This document shows positions 5,143 to 5,467 of a stretch of 5,467 nt of DNA, piece by piece. Within the stretch, counting starts at the first letter, position 1. Every line of letters starts with the position of its first letter. The stretch lies in NCBI GenBank assembly GCA_934668605.1, contig CAKUNY010000138.1, positions 1 through 5,467 on the forward strand. Direction: 5' to 3'. This DNA comes from an uncultured Oscillospiraceae bacterium. GTDB taxonomy: Bacteria > Bacillota > Clostridia > Oscillospirales > Oscillospiraceae. The translations under genes and the position numbers were made by a program. Below the pieces are notes generated by a model, which saw only the letters and a list, made by a program, of their open reading frames with translations, was not told where the DNA came from and ran no database searches.

Positions 5143-5467
5143 GCCTGTATGACCGCATTTTCCACCCCCGGCGCTACACGCTTTCTGATGGAACCGTGGT
5201 CGAAGAAAAGCGCAGCCGCGCGCCGCTGGTGATTCTGATCCTGGTGGTTCTGACGGCCGTGTCTGTCCGGATCACCGGCTTCAACTTCTCGGTGCTTGTG
5301 AAAAAGGGGAGCAAGTTCTTTGACATTCTCAAGGCCATGTTCCCGCCCAACACCGCGTATCTGGGCAAGATCTGGCAGCCGCTGTGGGATACGATCAAAA
5401 TGTCCTTCCTCGGCTCGTTTATCGGCGCGGTGCTGGCCATTCCGTTTGCCATCGCGGCGGCCAGCAA
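5139..5467 (+). CDS. phnE: Phosphonate-type ABC transporter permease (N-terminal part, cut by window end)
   Basis: The first 109 codons are present and the frame stays open to the edge. The protein starts [20 protein letters not shown], a polar cytoplasmic tail of about 29 residues. A hydrophobic helix (about 30-48, APLVILILVVLTAVSVRI) and a linker follow. The conserved permease opening is PLWDTIKMSFLGSFIGAVLA, then IPFAIAAAS (81-109), which resembles the P-x-x-x-T-I-x-M-x-x-x-G-T region of PhnE. It would form the membrane channel with PhnC bound inside. The start overlaps the phnC stop (ATG 5139-5141, TGA 5140-5142) and has a good ribosome binding site. Whether a second permease gene follows, as in some Firmicute phnDCE1E2 operons, cannot be seen. 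Confidence 0.9.
   Translation, partial: MSLYDRIFHPRRYTLSDGTVVEEKRSRAPLVILILVVLTAVSVRITGFNFSVLVKKGSKFFDILKAMFPPNTAYLGKIWQPLWDTIKMSFLGSFIGAVLAIPFAIAAAS

Overview
The window reads as a chromosomal stretch from a GC-rich, low-order Firmicute, most likely a gut clostridium of the Oscillospiraceae/Ruminococcaceae kind. This is inferred from strong GGAGG ribosome binding sites at ideal spacing, near-consensus sigma-A promoters, a Gram-positive style lipoprotein signal peptide (MKKSLALLLALVMLLGILAGC), C/G-ending codons and the gene content. No 16S or other taxonomic marker is present, so the assignment is tentative. Every gene lies on the + strand.

Left part (1-1988): the last 22 codons of an unidentified gene overlap (ATGA) a glycosyltransferase of the GT4/TuaH-like type. 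After a 54-nt gap comes a small TauE/SafE-family membrane protein. No promoter or clear terminator separates these three, so they probably share a transcript running in from outside the window. The roughly 200 bp that follow hold a large hairpin, then a near-perfect promoter (TTGACT-16-TATAAT) with inverted repeats lying across it.

Middle and right part (2191-5467): an RpiR-family regulator (helix-turn-helix plus SIS sugar-phosphate domain) is followed, under a separate extended -10 promoter, by a phosphonate-type ABC importer. Its genes are phnD (surface lipoprotein that binds the substrate), phnC (ATPase) and phnE (permease, cut by the window end). A strong intrinsic-terminator hairpin sits between phnD and phnC. 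It should make the binding protein more abundant than the ATPase and permease. phnC and phnE overlap by ATGA and are likely translationally coupled.

How the parts may work together: PhnD captures a phosphonate, phosphite or related anion outside the cell and PhnE/PhnC import it. The adjacent RpiR protein probably represses itself and may control the transporter in response to a phosphorylated (sugar-like) metabolite. No C-P lyase or phosphonatase gene is visible, so the real substrate is open. There is no CRISPR array, mobile element, tRNA or rRNA here, and I see no clear evidence of an entirely new system. The most interesting signals are the RpiR-phnDCE pairing, the operator-like repeats and the internal terminator.
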